Source of the DNA: Collybiopsis luxurians FD-317 M1
Lineage: Eukaryota > Basidiomycota > Agaricomycetes > Agaricales > Omphalotaceae
DNA: 64,000 nucleotides
Assembly (NCBI GenBank): GCA_000827265.1
Contig: KN834794.1
Span: 70,019 to 134,018 of the forward strand
Direction: 5' to 3'
Position numbers and translations under genes: made by a program. Under the pieces are notes generated by a model. That model was not told where the DNA came from and did no database searches. It saw only the letters and a list, made by a program, of their open reading frames with translations. The stretch's first letter is position 1. Each line of letters begins with the position of its first letter. Positions 35,158-47,403 of the stretch are shown here, in pieces.

Positions 35158-38100
35158 ATGAGCACGCCAAAGTCCAATCGTCGTCATTCAGCGACGCCAC
35201 GCCGAACGTTCGGTGCAGATGACTCTGCGTTGGACGATACAGATGCAACGCCGACTAGATCTTCCTTACGTCGAGCACTTTCCAGAATTTCGCTTGGCAG
35301 TTTACGGCGACCAAGTTTTATATTCAAGAACGGTTCCGATAGTGAAGGCGGCGTCTTCTCGCCCAGCGTTGAAAGGGCTAGAATTCCTAGTGTCTCTCAG
35401 CCTGCACCCGAAGCTTATGCAACGCCGTTACCTGTCTTGTCGATGATCGTGCTGTCCATCGTACGTCCTTTCTCACTTTGTGTTCGACTTGGCCCTTATC
35501 GCCTTCAGACGCTATTGGGCGAATTTTTGTCTGCGAACGTATCTACTCCATTTTTGCTATTCATGGTCAAAGGTACGATCATTTGGCTCTTATCTGTCCT
35601 TTCTCACACCGTGAATCTTCAATCAGGTTTTGGGAAATTAACGGATGAAGCTGAGATTGCTTTTTGGACTGGCATTCTAGGTGCGTCACTGCTTCTTTAT
35701 ATCTTTCTACTAGTATATTCACAACGAAGTTGACAGTGGCGACCTTTTTCCTCACCCAATTTTTGACCTCTTTGCTTTGGGTAAGACACTGCGGTTTATT
35801 TCCAAATTTCCTGCTCACGTCGTTACCATTAGGCCACTGTCGCCGACAGACACGGCCGAAGATCAGTACTCATTGTATCACTGCTGGGCAGCGCCGTCAC
35901 TTGCGCATTTTTCGGAACCTCCACGTCTCTTCCACAAGCTATCTGTATACGGTTGCTTCAAGGAATCTTTGCGGGTGCTGTTGGTGTAGCTCGAGGATCT
36001 GTAGCATTTGTGACGGATGCCTCCAACGAAGGTAGAGCTTATGCAATATTGGGGTGTGTCAACCATCATTTATGTGGATTTGAGCCGCGCTTAATTTGAT
36101 CTCTACAGCTTTTGTTGGGGTTTTGGTGGTGTTGCCGGTGCTATCATTGGTGGAACATGTATGTTATCGTAATCCTCTTTCCATATCCGGCTGACACCGT
36201 TCTTCAGTTGAGAGTCCGGCTGAAAAGTGGCCCGGGGTCTTCGCCAAAGTGCCACTGTTTGTCGAGTACCCTTACCTTCTTCCTTGTGCACTGGCTGCTT
36301 TCGTAACTCTTTTAGGCGAGTGATTGTAACTCTTTTCGCATCCTAGCTGTTCTAAGAATTTCACAGGATCCTTTTTGGCGTGTTTCCTCGGCCCCGACGG
36401 TGGTCCTCGCCAAGGAGCCATCCAACTTCCTCCGGAGAAGGTTGACACTCATCCAACAATTCCTGAAGAAGATGAAGAATCTATTCCTCCTTCTCCAATA
36501 TTTGACGACGAAGAACCCCGCGACACGTTTACTGGTTCTCTCAAACGTTCGATTGGTAGAACAATTGGCAAACGGCTTTCTGGCTACTTTGCCAGTCGTG
36601 TTCCAGTCGCATCATCTGCAGTAGAGACTCCTCTGCCTCAACCTCCTGTTCCCCTATCGACCGGAGCCAGACTTGAACGAACACGTACAGTTTCCAACTC
36701 CAAGCCCAGTCGATTCAACGGTTCCGCATACGGATATTCGAGCTATCGTAATCGTCTGGCCAGCAATGCCACTCTCACTCGACGATTCTCGACTAGACGT
36801 GGTAGCACCGCTTCCTATGGCAGGCGAGGCAGCAACGCTGACGGACTTCCTAACCGCGAATCTTTTGCGAGCGACATGAACTTCGCTCAAAGGCTGCTCA
36901 TGGCGAACGAGAATGCCGTCACCAACATCGCTGACCTCTGGGTTGCTGCTGCAATGAATGTAGATAATGAGGACCCCTTCGAGAGCGATAGCGAGAACGG
37001 TTCAGAAGTTGGCGATAATGATTCTGATGTTGAAGATCCTCTTGGTGAATTTGCTTCTGAGGAGGTTTCGACTTCTCCTACCACCGCTCGTCCTCGACGT
37101 AGCTCTAGAACTTCATTCAGCGGCTCGTCTCTCCGTCCACCTGTTGGAAGCTCTCGCCAACATCCATTTGGTTCCCCTCGTCGTCCTTCGATCCCGACCA
37201 GGCCCATTGCCATTCGGCAACCCTCATCTGCCGGCAGCGTAGAATACGGCACCCCGACTTCCCGCAGGTTCTCCAATGTCCCCAGCATCTTCTCCCATCC
37301 TGGCGTCCGCACTCCATCAGCCGTTCTCGATGCCCAACAGCTCCTTTTGCGTGACGAAGGGTCGACATCTGCTTCTGATCCGAATGAAATGAATCCCAAT
37401 TTGGAACCTATCCTTGAGTCTCGACGGGCGTCTGCCATAGTGCAACACGAGGAAGAAGAGGAGGTTTTTACGGAAAAGGCGCCTTCGTTGGTGTCGCAGA
37501 TTCCGATTCTTGTTATTATACAGTATGGGTTGTTGGCGCTGCATAGTACTACGCATGATCAGGTTTTCATGTCGTATTTGGTTACGTGAGTTTGTGCTTC
37601 ATTCTTTGTTTAGGTGTTTTTGTCAGATGGGGTGTCGTGCTAACATCTGCTCTCAGGGATTACGACTCTGGAGGGCTCAATCTGAATGCGGGGCATTTTG
37701 CGCAGCTGAGTGAGTTCTCTCTCTCTCTCTTTACTTTGACGAGGAACTGGGATTAATTCGCGTGTCCCCTCATTATAGTTGCGTTAATGTGTTTAGCACA
37801 AATATTTTACCAGTTCTATCTTTATCCGTTCGTGTTACTTTCGATCTTTTATATCTAACCTTGGCCTAACATTGCCTGTTTGTTTTAGTAATCTTGGGTA
37901 TGTATATATATCTGTGTCGTTGTCCGGAACGGAGAATGAAGAATACCAAACTGATACTTTTATACCCTCTCCTTCTCTAGTCCTCCAAGAGGCCGATTCT
38001 CGCACATGACCATGTTCCGTCTCGGCTCACTCTTCTTCATCCCATCCTATCTTTCCGTCATCCTGTATCGGGTGCCTTTTGCTAGTGAAGAGGAGGATGG

Positions 38101-38678
38101 AAATCTCCCTCTCATGGCTGGTTAGTCGCGTTCTGTTTTCCTTGATGGTTTTTGTTTGCTAAATTGCAATTCTACCTAGCGTTAACGCTGAGCACGTAAG
38201 TGACAAGCCCTTGCTCTCCTCGTCTACGTGGTACTGATGCTCTCGTCTAACCTCTCCCAGCGCGCTGCGTTTCTGTGGAAGTACGTTTGGGTATACAGCC
38301 ATTTCGATTTTGCTCAATTACAGTAAGGCGTTATTTTACTTTTTCTGTTGTCTATGATGGGTCTGATGGGGTGATTGCGTTTTCTTTTCTTATTAATCTT
38401 ATCCAGTGACACCTCCGGATGCGGTTGGTCTCGCGAATGGGATCGCGCAGAGTATTGTCAGTTTGGCTAGGTGCATTGGGCCCGTGATGGGTGGTTTGGT
38501 GGGTATCTTTTAATTTCATTTTCACTGTGGTCATGCACTCTTGTCTGATACTATCGTGTCTCCCCTCTAGCTATGGTCGGTCAGTATCGAAGGAAATCCG
38601 AACGGGTATCCTCTCGGATTCATCGTCTGCGCTGGAGTTTGTGCGGTTGCGGTTTTGCATAGTTTTTTCATTCGGTGA
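35158..38678 (+). CDS. MFS transporter (ZIFL/YCR023C-like) with large central loop
   Basis: Major facilitator of the fungal group related to plant ZIFL proteins; its substrate is unknown. Exon 1 (35158-35460) is a Ser/Arg-rich cytosolic N-terminus. Short exons follow with LLGEFLSANVSTPFLLF, the MFS motif A region ADRHGRRS, GIFAGAVGVARGSVAF and GFGGVAGAIIGG. The big exon 36367-37586 encodes a hydrophilic Ser/Arg/Glu-rich loop of about 370 residues between the two six-helix halves. The second half (to TGA at 38676-38678) has LGPPRGRFSHMTMFRLGSLFF, DAVGLANGIAQSIVSLAR and GPVMGGLLWSVS. One intron (36316-36366) starts with GC. This is the only copy of three in the window with all exons and no stops, so probably the functional parent. 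Confidence 0.85.
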
Positions 38679-39380
38679 AAAAGAGTTTTGTCTTTTTTCC
38701 CGATTCTCAGCTCTTCGCATCTTGCCGACGTCGCATCTCCATCCCCATCTCTATCGTTCAAGCTTGTATCCGTCCTTCGCCACTAATCATAGAGCTTTGT
38801 TGGCCCCCAATTTCTCTCATCCCGATCCCGATCCGTCCGCCCACATCCACCTACAGGCCAAGGGGGGTATTTTTATCTTTATTTGATTTCGTTATAGCAT
38901 TACCGTTCAGCATCCATTTTAGTTACATATGCATGTTTTCTTCGTGATTTTGGACGTTATGACTCTACGAGCTTTTGTTTTCTCTCTTTGTTTGTTTGCG
39001 TACTACGTATATGATGTTGATAGTAATTTGATGTTTTCTTCGTTAGCTGACGTGGCACATCTACTTTGAGAGGCCGGGTAGTGTGCCTTCGTATCTACCT
39101 CTTGAACCAGTCAACGCCAATGACTTGGAAGATTCGCGTTCAGCCTGGGAGAAGATTGTGATAAAGTGTAAGTATGAGCATGGGATCGGTGAGGTCAATG
39201 TAAATGGTTGCTATTCATGCTGGAATTTGCTTGGAATTGGCCATTGTTTTGTTAAACCTGAAAACTGCCTAACCTGGTACTGGAAAGATGTATGTATGGG
39301 TACAACTGGATAGTCTGGGCCACCCTGACAGGGCTGTCTATCTACTTTCTCTTTTCTGTATTGGAGCAATGTGGTAGGGT
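38679..39380 (+). other. Conserved downstream segment of the MFS unit
   Basis: Non-coding flank that recurs after the third MFS copy (58540-59100) and in part after the second (46320-46375). It includes a small open piece, 39060-39310 (PGSVPSYLPLEPVNAN), also present in degraded form at 58860-59090. That piece might be a 3' UTR or a remnant exon; I cannot assign it. Confidence 0.5.
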
Positions 39381-39822
39381 AATCATTTCATTTTGAGTAA
39401 CAACATTATTCAGTGAGTTTTAACGATAGTGATGTACACGGAAATGTCTAAACCGAGACAGCAGTAACGAAGCAAGTCGGAAGCAACAAGGCAGTATACG
39501 AGAGAGCAGTATCGAGAAGTATGGTAATAAAAAACTATTCTTAGCTTTCTTGGCTTGACCTAGATGTTGCGCTATTTGTGCTTTGAAGTTGTGCTCGTTC
39601 CAGCATTGCTCGAGCAACTCATGACAACAGCATCCTCCAGCTCACTCTCGAAGTAGTCTTGCTCTCACTCGGCCAAAGGTCTATTCTAGATGTACACTAG
39701 GAACTGATTTGTACATTAGATTACATGGAAGTAAGACTTCCAAAAGTACCACCTTAAAAATGGTTAAAATTACCTTGCAGCGGCATGCTACATAATTGGG
39801 TGCAAAGACTGATCCATATCAT

Positions 39823-41625
39823 TCACATTGCCCCTCTCTCCTGCAGTAATTTTACAATGTCAATATGCCCCTTCACAGATGCAGCCTGAAGTGCTGATCC
39901 GTAGTCCCCTCCTATGTTCCGGTCAGGAGATGTACTTCACAATCTGGAACAAAGACTCGCCTTTGAAATTCACATTTGCGCCTTTATCAAGCAGGAATTG
40001 TACAATGTTAATATGCCCCTTTGCAGATGCAGCTTGAAGTGCAGTCTCATATTTGCCTCCTGCTGTTCAATTAGTCAGTGTACTCTCCATTTTTGTGCCA
40101 CCATTCACCTGTGATGCTGGGATCTGATCCTATCTCAAGCAGTAATTGTACAATTTCAACATGTCCCTTTGCAGATGCAGCTTGAAGCGCCGTTCCATAT
40201 TTTCCTCCTACTTATCAGTTAGTCAATGTATTCTCAAATTTTCTGCCATTCTTTACCTATGATGTTGGGGTCTGACTCTTTGTCAACCAACATTTTTACA
40301 ATATTGATATTTCCATTTACACAAGCAGCTTGAAGTGCAGTCCCATTATCTCCATCTAAAAATTTATCAAAAAAAATTTTACACCAGCCTTTTTGGTTCC
40401 TACCATTTGAGTTTAAAGGCAATTCTGGAATATCAAGAAGAAATTGAACCAATTCCTGTTTCCCATGATATGCTGCCAGCTGGAGAAATGTTACACATCC
40501 ATCAATTTTTGAGTCCATTTCTCTTCTAGGGTCGGCATGTCTGTCAATCAGCTCTCGAAGCATAGGAGTCTTTGATACAGACACAGCCTCATTCTGGAAA
40601 AGCCGCTGAAATGCTTTCTGCACCCCTAAGAACTCTCCTCGAATCTTCAAAGAGGTTGCATTCCAAGAATCTCGCAGTGGTATGACCAGGAGCAGCAAAG
40701 CAAGAACCTGCCCAAACCCCCATTGATCCTCTCCTGCCGTAGATCCAGCATTTGTGTTACCTTCTAATGTCTTCTCAATATCAATAATGAAAAGGACATT
40801 GGTAATAAAAAGAGCTACCAAGCCAATAGTAATCATGGCTATGTGGGGGATGACGGGGTGAGCAAATTGCATTCCTTGGAGGCTTACAAGCTCTATATCT
40901 ACATTAAGCCGTGGATATTTATTCCTGGATAGGCTTCTTCCAATCCGGCCAAATGATTGATCCCATTGATCCCAGAATAATCTATGTTGGGTCCGAGACC
41001 AGTTGTAGAGGATGTGAAAAGAGATGAAAAAGGCAAAGGGGGGAATGAGATTAGAACCAGGGAGAAGTACACCATACATCATCAATGAAAAGATGCATAG
41101 GCCTGGGGATAAGAAATCAACTGGGATTCCGAGTATTGTAAGTGTCAGATTGCAGTCGGTGGGTGGGCCAAATGCAGATGGATCATACCAAAGCCAGATT
41201 CCAACACTAGCCATGAGGGAGAGGTGAATGGAACCAACAGTAAGGACAGGTGCACCCGAGACCAGGTGCCAAAGACAGGAGATAAATTGCAGTACTTGAT
41301 TAGTCTTTTTGCCCCTCCAATCCCCCTGCATTCTTTCGAAAACCTGAATGAGAGGTCACCAAAGACCCTTTTCATACCAGGCTTTCCAGGTCGGGGAAAT
41401 ACTCCTGGATACATGGTGAGCATAGAGTAGTGCCCAGATCCAGGTGCAGGTATTATTCATCCAGCTCAAGTCGAGAATGATAACTGCATGAAATTTATCG
41501 ATCGTTGAGTCTGTCCGACTCGCATCGCATGAAGCAAACAGTGACACGAGGCAACAGGAACATGAAGAAAGAGCTCTTTCAAAGATTTCTCCCTCATTGC
41601 TCAGCGATGGATTCAAGTCTCGCAT
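39823..41625 (-). pseudogene. Multi-pass membrane + ankyrin protein, copy 1 (nonsense mutation)
   Basis: Paralogue of the locus at 53729-55642. The membrane part has blocks DKFHAVIILDLSWMNNT, FISCLWHLVSGAPVLT, SLMASVGIWLWYDPSAFG, SNLIPPFAFFISFHILYNWS, TIGLVALFITNVLFIIDIE and WGFGQVLALLLL. Ankyrin repeats follow (NGTALQAACVNGNINIVKML), then small exons that each encode about one repeat, with 50-60 nt introns. An in-frame TGA at 41356-41358 (…YEKGLW*PL…) splits the membrane part where copy 2 reads LRVPL. The first residues do not align with copy 2. The family is not known to me beyond agaricomycetes. Probably inactive, unless a start downstream of the TGA (41331) is used. Confidence 0.65.
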
Positions 41626-42850
41626 GCGCAGAAAATTTTTACAAATAATTCACAATCCGTATGAAATTTTTGAGCTTTTTGTTTGCCTCAAGGCTCATTC
41701 CAGCTCGCTTTGTGCCTCATGGCCTTCAGGTCTAGGAACGTGTATCCTCCATTTTTGCTGTTCTTAAGGTACGATCTTATCTTGCTCTGATCTGTCCTTT
41801 CTCACACCGTGAATTTGGCAAATTAACGGATGAAGCTGAGATTGCTTTTTGGACTGGCATTCTAGGTGCGTCACTACTTCGTTATATCTTTCTTCTTGTC
41901 TACTCACAACGAAGTTGACAGTGGCGATCTTTTTCCTCACCCAATTTTTGACCTCCTTGCTTTGGGTACGACACTGCGGTTGATTTTCAAACTTCCTGCT
42001 CACGTCGTTACCCTTAGGCCATTGTCGCCGACAGACACGGCCGAAGATCCATGCTCACTGTACCACTACTGGGCAGCGCCGTTACTTGCGCATTTTTCGG
42101 AACCTCCATGTCTCTTCCGCAAGCTATCTGTATATGGTTGCTTCAAGGAATCTTTGCGGGTGCCGTTGGTGTAGCTCGAGGATCTGTAGCTTTTGTGATG
42201 GATGCCTCCAACGAAGATAGAGCCTATGAAATATTGGGGATTTGAGCCGCGCTCACTTACATTGCTGACCTCTGGGTTGCTGCTGCAATGAATGTAGATA
42301 ACGAGGACCCCTTCGAGAGCGATAGCGAGAACGGTTCGGAAACTGGCGATAATGATTCTGATGTTGAAGCCCCTCTTGGTGAATTGGCTTCCGAGGAGGT
42401 TTCGACATCTTCTACCACCCTCGTCCTCGACGAAGCCCTAGAACTTCATTCAGCGGCTCGTCTCTCCGTCCACCTGTTGGAAGCTCTCGCCAACATCCAT
42501 TTGGTTCTCCTCGTCGTCCTTCGATCCCGACCAGGCCCATTGCCGTTCGGCAACCTTCTTCTGCTGGCCGCGTAGAATACGGCGCCCCGACTTCCCGCAG
42601 GTTCAACGCCCCCAGCATCTTCTCCCATCCCGGCGTCCGCACTCCATCAGCCGTTCTCGATTCCCAGCGGCTCCTTTTGCATGACGAAGGGTCGACATCT
42701 ACTTCTGATCCTAATGAAATGAATCCTAATTTGGAACCTATCCTCGAGTCTCGACGGGCATCTGCCACAGCGCAACACGAGGAAGATGAGGTCGCAGATC
42801 CCGATTCTTGTTATTATACAGTATGGCTTGTTAGCGCTGCATAGTACAGA

Positions 42851-45362
42851 AGGTCAATTCTTCAGCTAATTGATTACAGAGGAAGAAGTGGCAAATGCTA
42901 AGGCCCACATTCTGGAGAATAATGTGGACTCAGCAGTGGGAAGTGATGATACTTCATACAGAGTTATTATGGATATTCGAAATGATGTTCTGGCACGATT
43001 TTTTGATTTCTGTAGAACAAAGAAAAAAGTCCCTTCATTTTGGCTACTGGCATTGGTTATTGGTATTTTGAAACCAGGCAAAAAAGCGTCTGATCCTGCA
43101 AGCTACTGGCTGCTAGTTGAAGAATGCTGTGGGTCCAAGATGTTGGCATGGATTATTGACCAAAGAACCTGAGCATATGCCACAGTAGAAAAGAAACTGT
43201 TGCTAGATACTCAGAATGGCTTTCGTCCTACTTACCGTACTATAAATAATCCACTCATTCTGAAAACACTTATTGATAAAGCTAAGGCTATGGGAAAGCC
43301 ACTTTATTTTGCATATATGGATTGGACTAATGCTTTCATAACTACAAATCGGCCCATGCTGTGGATAAAGCTTGCCTCTATGGGAGTTAAAGGTTCTATG
43401 ATTGATTGGCTGAGAATATTGTACAGGAAAATTGCCTATGTGGTCAAAGTCAGTGGTTCACACTCAGAGCTATTTTATTCAGACATGGGTGTTATCACTG
43501 GAAATCCAGCCTCCCCCAATTTGTTCAATCTTGCAGTGTCTGATTTTAAGTTGGTTGTTCATCCAACAGATGACTCCCTGTTCAATGCAAAAGTTAACCA
43601 TTTATTACATGCCGATGATGCTGAGCTTATAGGTACTGATCCTTCATGTATGCAATCGAAGCTTAGGCAATTTGAAGAATATGAATGACTTAATGGTTTT
43701 GAATGCTCAGTAATTAAGTGTCTAATGATCATCTTTAATAAAGCTTTGGAACAGCTACAGAATGTATCCTTCCAGCTTCATGGGAAGACTATGAGAATGG
43801 AAGAGGAAATTAAATACATTGAAGTATATTTTCAATCTTCCAAAAAGAATGTATTCAGGAAGCACTATGATCAATTTGCCAAGAAAGCTACCAAAGCAGC
43901 TGGAGCAGTCTTGCATTCTAGGACATTTATTGGAGATGATGTTCCATTATGGGATTTGATCAGGTTGTATTTTGGGTGTGTTGGTGCATATTTGAAAAAT
44001 GGAGCGGAGCTCATTCCAGATATAGTGGATACTTATAGAAAAGATCTGGAAGACATACAGCACAAGTTTTTAAGAAGAGTTCTTTTCCAACAGAAACATT
44101 CTCCCTTGGAATTATTATTTACTGAGACTGGAATGCAACCTATCAGATATAGAAGAGTCCTTTTGCTTCTTAAGAATATGCAGTATCTTGTTCAGCTCCC
44201 ACATAATCATTTGGCATGGAAAGCCTTTCGAGAAGCTTATCAACTGGCCCAGGATAGAAATGATTCTGTTATTATGGAAACTGGCCAGGTGCTGGAAAAG
44301 CTCCCTGTTCCTGTGCATTGGAATATTCCTTGTTTTGAAGATTTGACAATTGGACATTTGCAAAGTGTGATGGATGCAGTGGAGAAGTCTATGAAGTGCT
44401 ATTTGCAGGATAAACTGATGGCAAGCCCTAGGACAGCTGACTCGTTAAAGGGAAGGATGGAATGGGACAGTAAATGGAAAAAATTGACAATGCAGGTCTT
44501 AGCTTTCCGACATTATCTGCGAGTCCCAACTGGCCATCATCGAAAAGCCTTGATACAGATAGTTACAGGTAATCATCAATTGGCAGTTGAGCATTTGCGA
44601 TGGAATGAATGAAACAGACCTGCATTACCCAGACATAGAAGATTATGCCGCTTTTGTCAGTCGGGAATTGAGGACCCAGCTCATGCACTGTTTGAGTGTA
44701 AAGGGAATGTAGAGTTGATTCAGATAAGAAATTTATTCATGAAGAGAGTTATTAGAGAGATCCCTCAATATGCCTGTGCATTCACAGATGGGTGGGAGCT
44801 TTTTAGGGTGTTGTTAGTGGACAGAAAGGTCACTGAATTATTGGCAAAGCTGTGTTATGATATTCTCCGGGTCTTCTACAGCACTGAAATTCATTGGCAA
44901 AGCAATTGACTTTAGGTTCAGGAACTGTTCAGCTTCACCCAGGAATGTTGGTGCACCAATTCACACTTGGTAGCGTGGGTTTTTGTCTCTGGTAGTGAGG
45001 AAGGTGCACTTTCAGAGCGGTCCAAGCTTTCCTGACCTTTGGTCGCAGTGCAGTTACGCCTGTTTAGGGGGTTTGGTTTTATCCTGACATTCTTTGGAAC
45101 CCTTCCTTTTCCATTGGGTGATAGTATGAATGCCTGTTCTTCATCATGCATGTCTGAGGCAGGGAAGAATACATCATGCTGAGGTGTGTGAGCTAGTCCT
45201 TGGCTAGTATCTCATGCATGTCAAGTGTGTATCTTGCCCCCCTGTAATAGGAGTGTGTGTTCCATAGCTGTACATTGTACAATGGAAGTTTTGTAATGTA
45301 TAGTAGTATGGTAAACTGGTCATTCAGGAATTGGACCTCCCCAGTATAATTTAATATCCTAT
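42851..45362 (+). mobile_element. LINE-type reverse transcriptase element inserted in MFS copy 2
   Basis: The parent MFS gene reads GCATAGTACTACGCATGATC at the matching point. Here GCATAGTAC is followed by 2.5 kb of foreign sequence and then CTACGTATGATC. The insert carries one RT frame. No upstream endonuclease domain or long terminal repeat is seen, so it is 5'-truncated or a compact family. No poly-A tail is evident, and any target duplication is at most a few bases. Confidence 0.8.
42870..44909 (+). pseudogene. Reverse transcriptase (LINE-like) with three in-frame TGA codons
   Basis: Reads in one direction from EEVANAKAHILENN to HWQSN. RT palm blocks: VIGILKPGKKASDPASYW, TQNGFRPTYRTINNP, motif A YMDWTNAF, motif B GVITGNPASPNLFNL and motif C LLHADDAELI, so the catalytic Asp residues are kept. 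After a linker and C-terminal domain comes a Cys-Cys-His-Cys cluster (CRFCQSGIEDPAHALFEC), common at the end of LINE proteins. In-frame TGA codons fall near 43170 (…DQRT*AYA…), 43686 (…EYE*LNG…) and 44610 (…RWNE*NRP…). Agaricomycete genomes carry many copies of this RT family. Inactive as read. Confidence 0.85.
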
Positions 45363-47003
45363 CCTACGTATGATCAGGTGTTCATGTCGTATCTGATTAC
45401 GTGAGTTTGTGCTTCATTCTTCTTTGTTCAAGTGTTTTGTCTGAGGATGGGGCTGTCGTGCTAATATCTGCTCTCTCTCAGGGACTACGATTCTGGAGGG
45501 CTCAATCTGAATGCGGGGCATTTTGCGTAGCTGAGTGAGTTCTCTCTCTTTACTTTGATGAGGAACTGGGATTAATTCGCGTGTCTCCTCATCGTAGTCG
45601 CGTTAAGGTGTTTAGCACAAATCTTTTACCAGTCCCATCTTTATCCGTCCGTGTTACTTTCGTTCTTTCATATCTGACCTTGGCCTAACATTGGCTGTTT
45701 GTTTTAGTAATCTTGGGTACGTATACATATCTGCGTCGTTGTCCGGAACGGCGAATGAAGAATACCAAACTGATATTCTCATACCCTTTCCTTCTCTAGT
45801 CCTCCAAGAGGCCGATTCTCGCACATGACCATGTTCCGTCTCGGCTCGCTCTTCTTCATCCCATCGTATCTTTCCGTCATCCTGTATTGAGTGCCTTTTG
45901 CTAGTGAAGAGGAGGATGGAAATCTCCCTCTCATGGCTGGTTAGTCGCGTTCCTTTGTCCTTGATGATGTTTGTTTGCTAAATTGCAATTCTTCCTAGCG
46001 TTGACACTGAGCACGTAAGTGACAAGTCTTTGCTCTCCTCGTCTACGTGGTCCTGATTCTCTCGTCTAACTTCTGGCAGCGCGTTGCGTTTCTGTGGAAG
46101 TACATTTGGGTATCAACTATAGTAAGGCGTCACTTCGTTTTTTGTTTTCTATGATGGGTCTGACGGGGTGATTGTGCTTTCTTATTAATCTTATTCAATG
46201 ATACCTCCGGACGCGGTTGGTCTCGCTAATGGGATCGCACAGAGTATTGTCAGTTTAGCTAGGTGTATCGGGCCTGTCATGGGTGGTTTTGTGGCTGCAT
46301 AGTCTTAGCCGCCATGGCGGAGCCGTCTATCTACTTTCTGTTCATTAATCTGTATCGGAGCGATGTGGTAGGGTACGCTGCCCCACGCGTACGACCAGCC
46401 GTAGTCGTTATTTCCACTTCCGGACTATTGTTTTATCTCTAATCATTTTCTTGATTCCTATATTTGATATCTCGACATTCAAATGTTTCAACGGTCTTGT
46501 AGATAATTATTCCGATAGGTACATACTTCCTTAATGAAATTTTATTTGGTATCTTAAGTAGGAGTAGGTTATCTTCCTCTTTTAAGCTATCAGCCTAAAG
46601 GTCCATTCATACGGGCTCATCGCCCTCTTTGGTCAAAATGTTATATTCATAGCTCTTTCATCTCTGTCAACCCCTAGCCACCTTTTCTCCTCTAGGATGC
46701 CACTATTCATGAGTCACGTTGAACAATCCGCACTCGCAATCTTTTGAGTCAGCCACCGTTCGTTCTGCTTGGCTGTGGTGACTGATTGTCTATGACGATC
46801 GAGAGTGAGATAGTTAAGGTTCAGAGTACTTAACATGCGCTGTGGGCATACGTCAATAGATAGATAGATATAATGTTACGCGGAATGAAATGGAGGTAAG
46901 GTAAGGTTTATTACCAACCTGGGACTAAGAACCGATACACCGGGGTCTGAGTGATCAGATTAATCTATCTACAATTAGTACATTGTCCTCCTCCAACCGT
47001 AAG

Positions 47004-47080
47004 GGGCCGGAGCCGAGCCAGTCGACTTGCGGCTAGCCGAGCCAGTCGACTTGCGGCTAGCCGAGCCGCGGCAACACTAG
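47004..47080. repeat. 24-bp tandem repeat, GAGCCG-rich, transposon-end-like
   Basis: Two perfect 24-bp units, GCCGAGCCAGTCGACTTGCGGCTA (given here as GCCGAGCCAGTC + GACTTGCGGCTA sharing GAC-less join; units at 47012-47035 and 47036-47059), followed by a partial third and ending GCGGCAACACTAG. The last 33 bases (47048-47080) recur at 52707-52739 in the same orientation with one mismatch. An end in CAACACTA, read in reverse as TAGTGTTG, resembles hAT termini. Confidence 0.6.
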
Positions 47081-47403
47081 GGCAATATTCACGGCACAAA
47101 TGGCGAATGCACTCGAGTGTGCATTCACACCCATCTCTATGTAGTACACTGCCTATTACTATATTTAGGAAACCAAAGCTTGCAGGTATTTTAGAAAAGT
47201 ATTCAAGAACCAATATTTTTATTGCCATTACAAACAAAAAAGCATAAAAATTTAGCAACAGCATATGCATGCTAAAAAGAGCTGGAGTGAGATTTTTCGG
47301 CTGGAAGAAATATACATTAATTAGAACAGCTCATTGGTAGACCTGCATGTATGTTGGGATTGTGCACGGAGAAAACAGTGAGCCATAACATGGATGGAGA
47401 AGT

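Larger units (their letters stand above)
41736..46320 (+). pseudogene. MFS transporter copy 2, truncated, deleted and interrupted
   Basis: DNA-level duplicate of 35158-38678 with introns kept. It starts inside the LLGEFLSANVST exon, so the N-terminus is missing. It has the FGKLTDEAEIAFWTGIL and motif A exons with altered frames, then jumps from YEILGI (near 42240) to ADLWVAAAMNVDNED, deleting about 880 bases of the parent. The loop exon is frameshifted. At about 42851 a 2.5 kb reverse transcriptase element interrupts it, and the copy resumes at 45363 (GATCAGGTGTTCATG) through the second half to about 46300. The codon matching LYRVPF reads LY*VPF (TGA at 45889). Not functional. Confidence 0.9.

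Noticed and set aside
43725..44612. 295-codon frame as a separate gene.
   Set aside because: It continues the reverse transcriptase after a single TGA and matches the RT family's connection and C-terminal regions.
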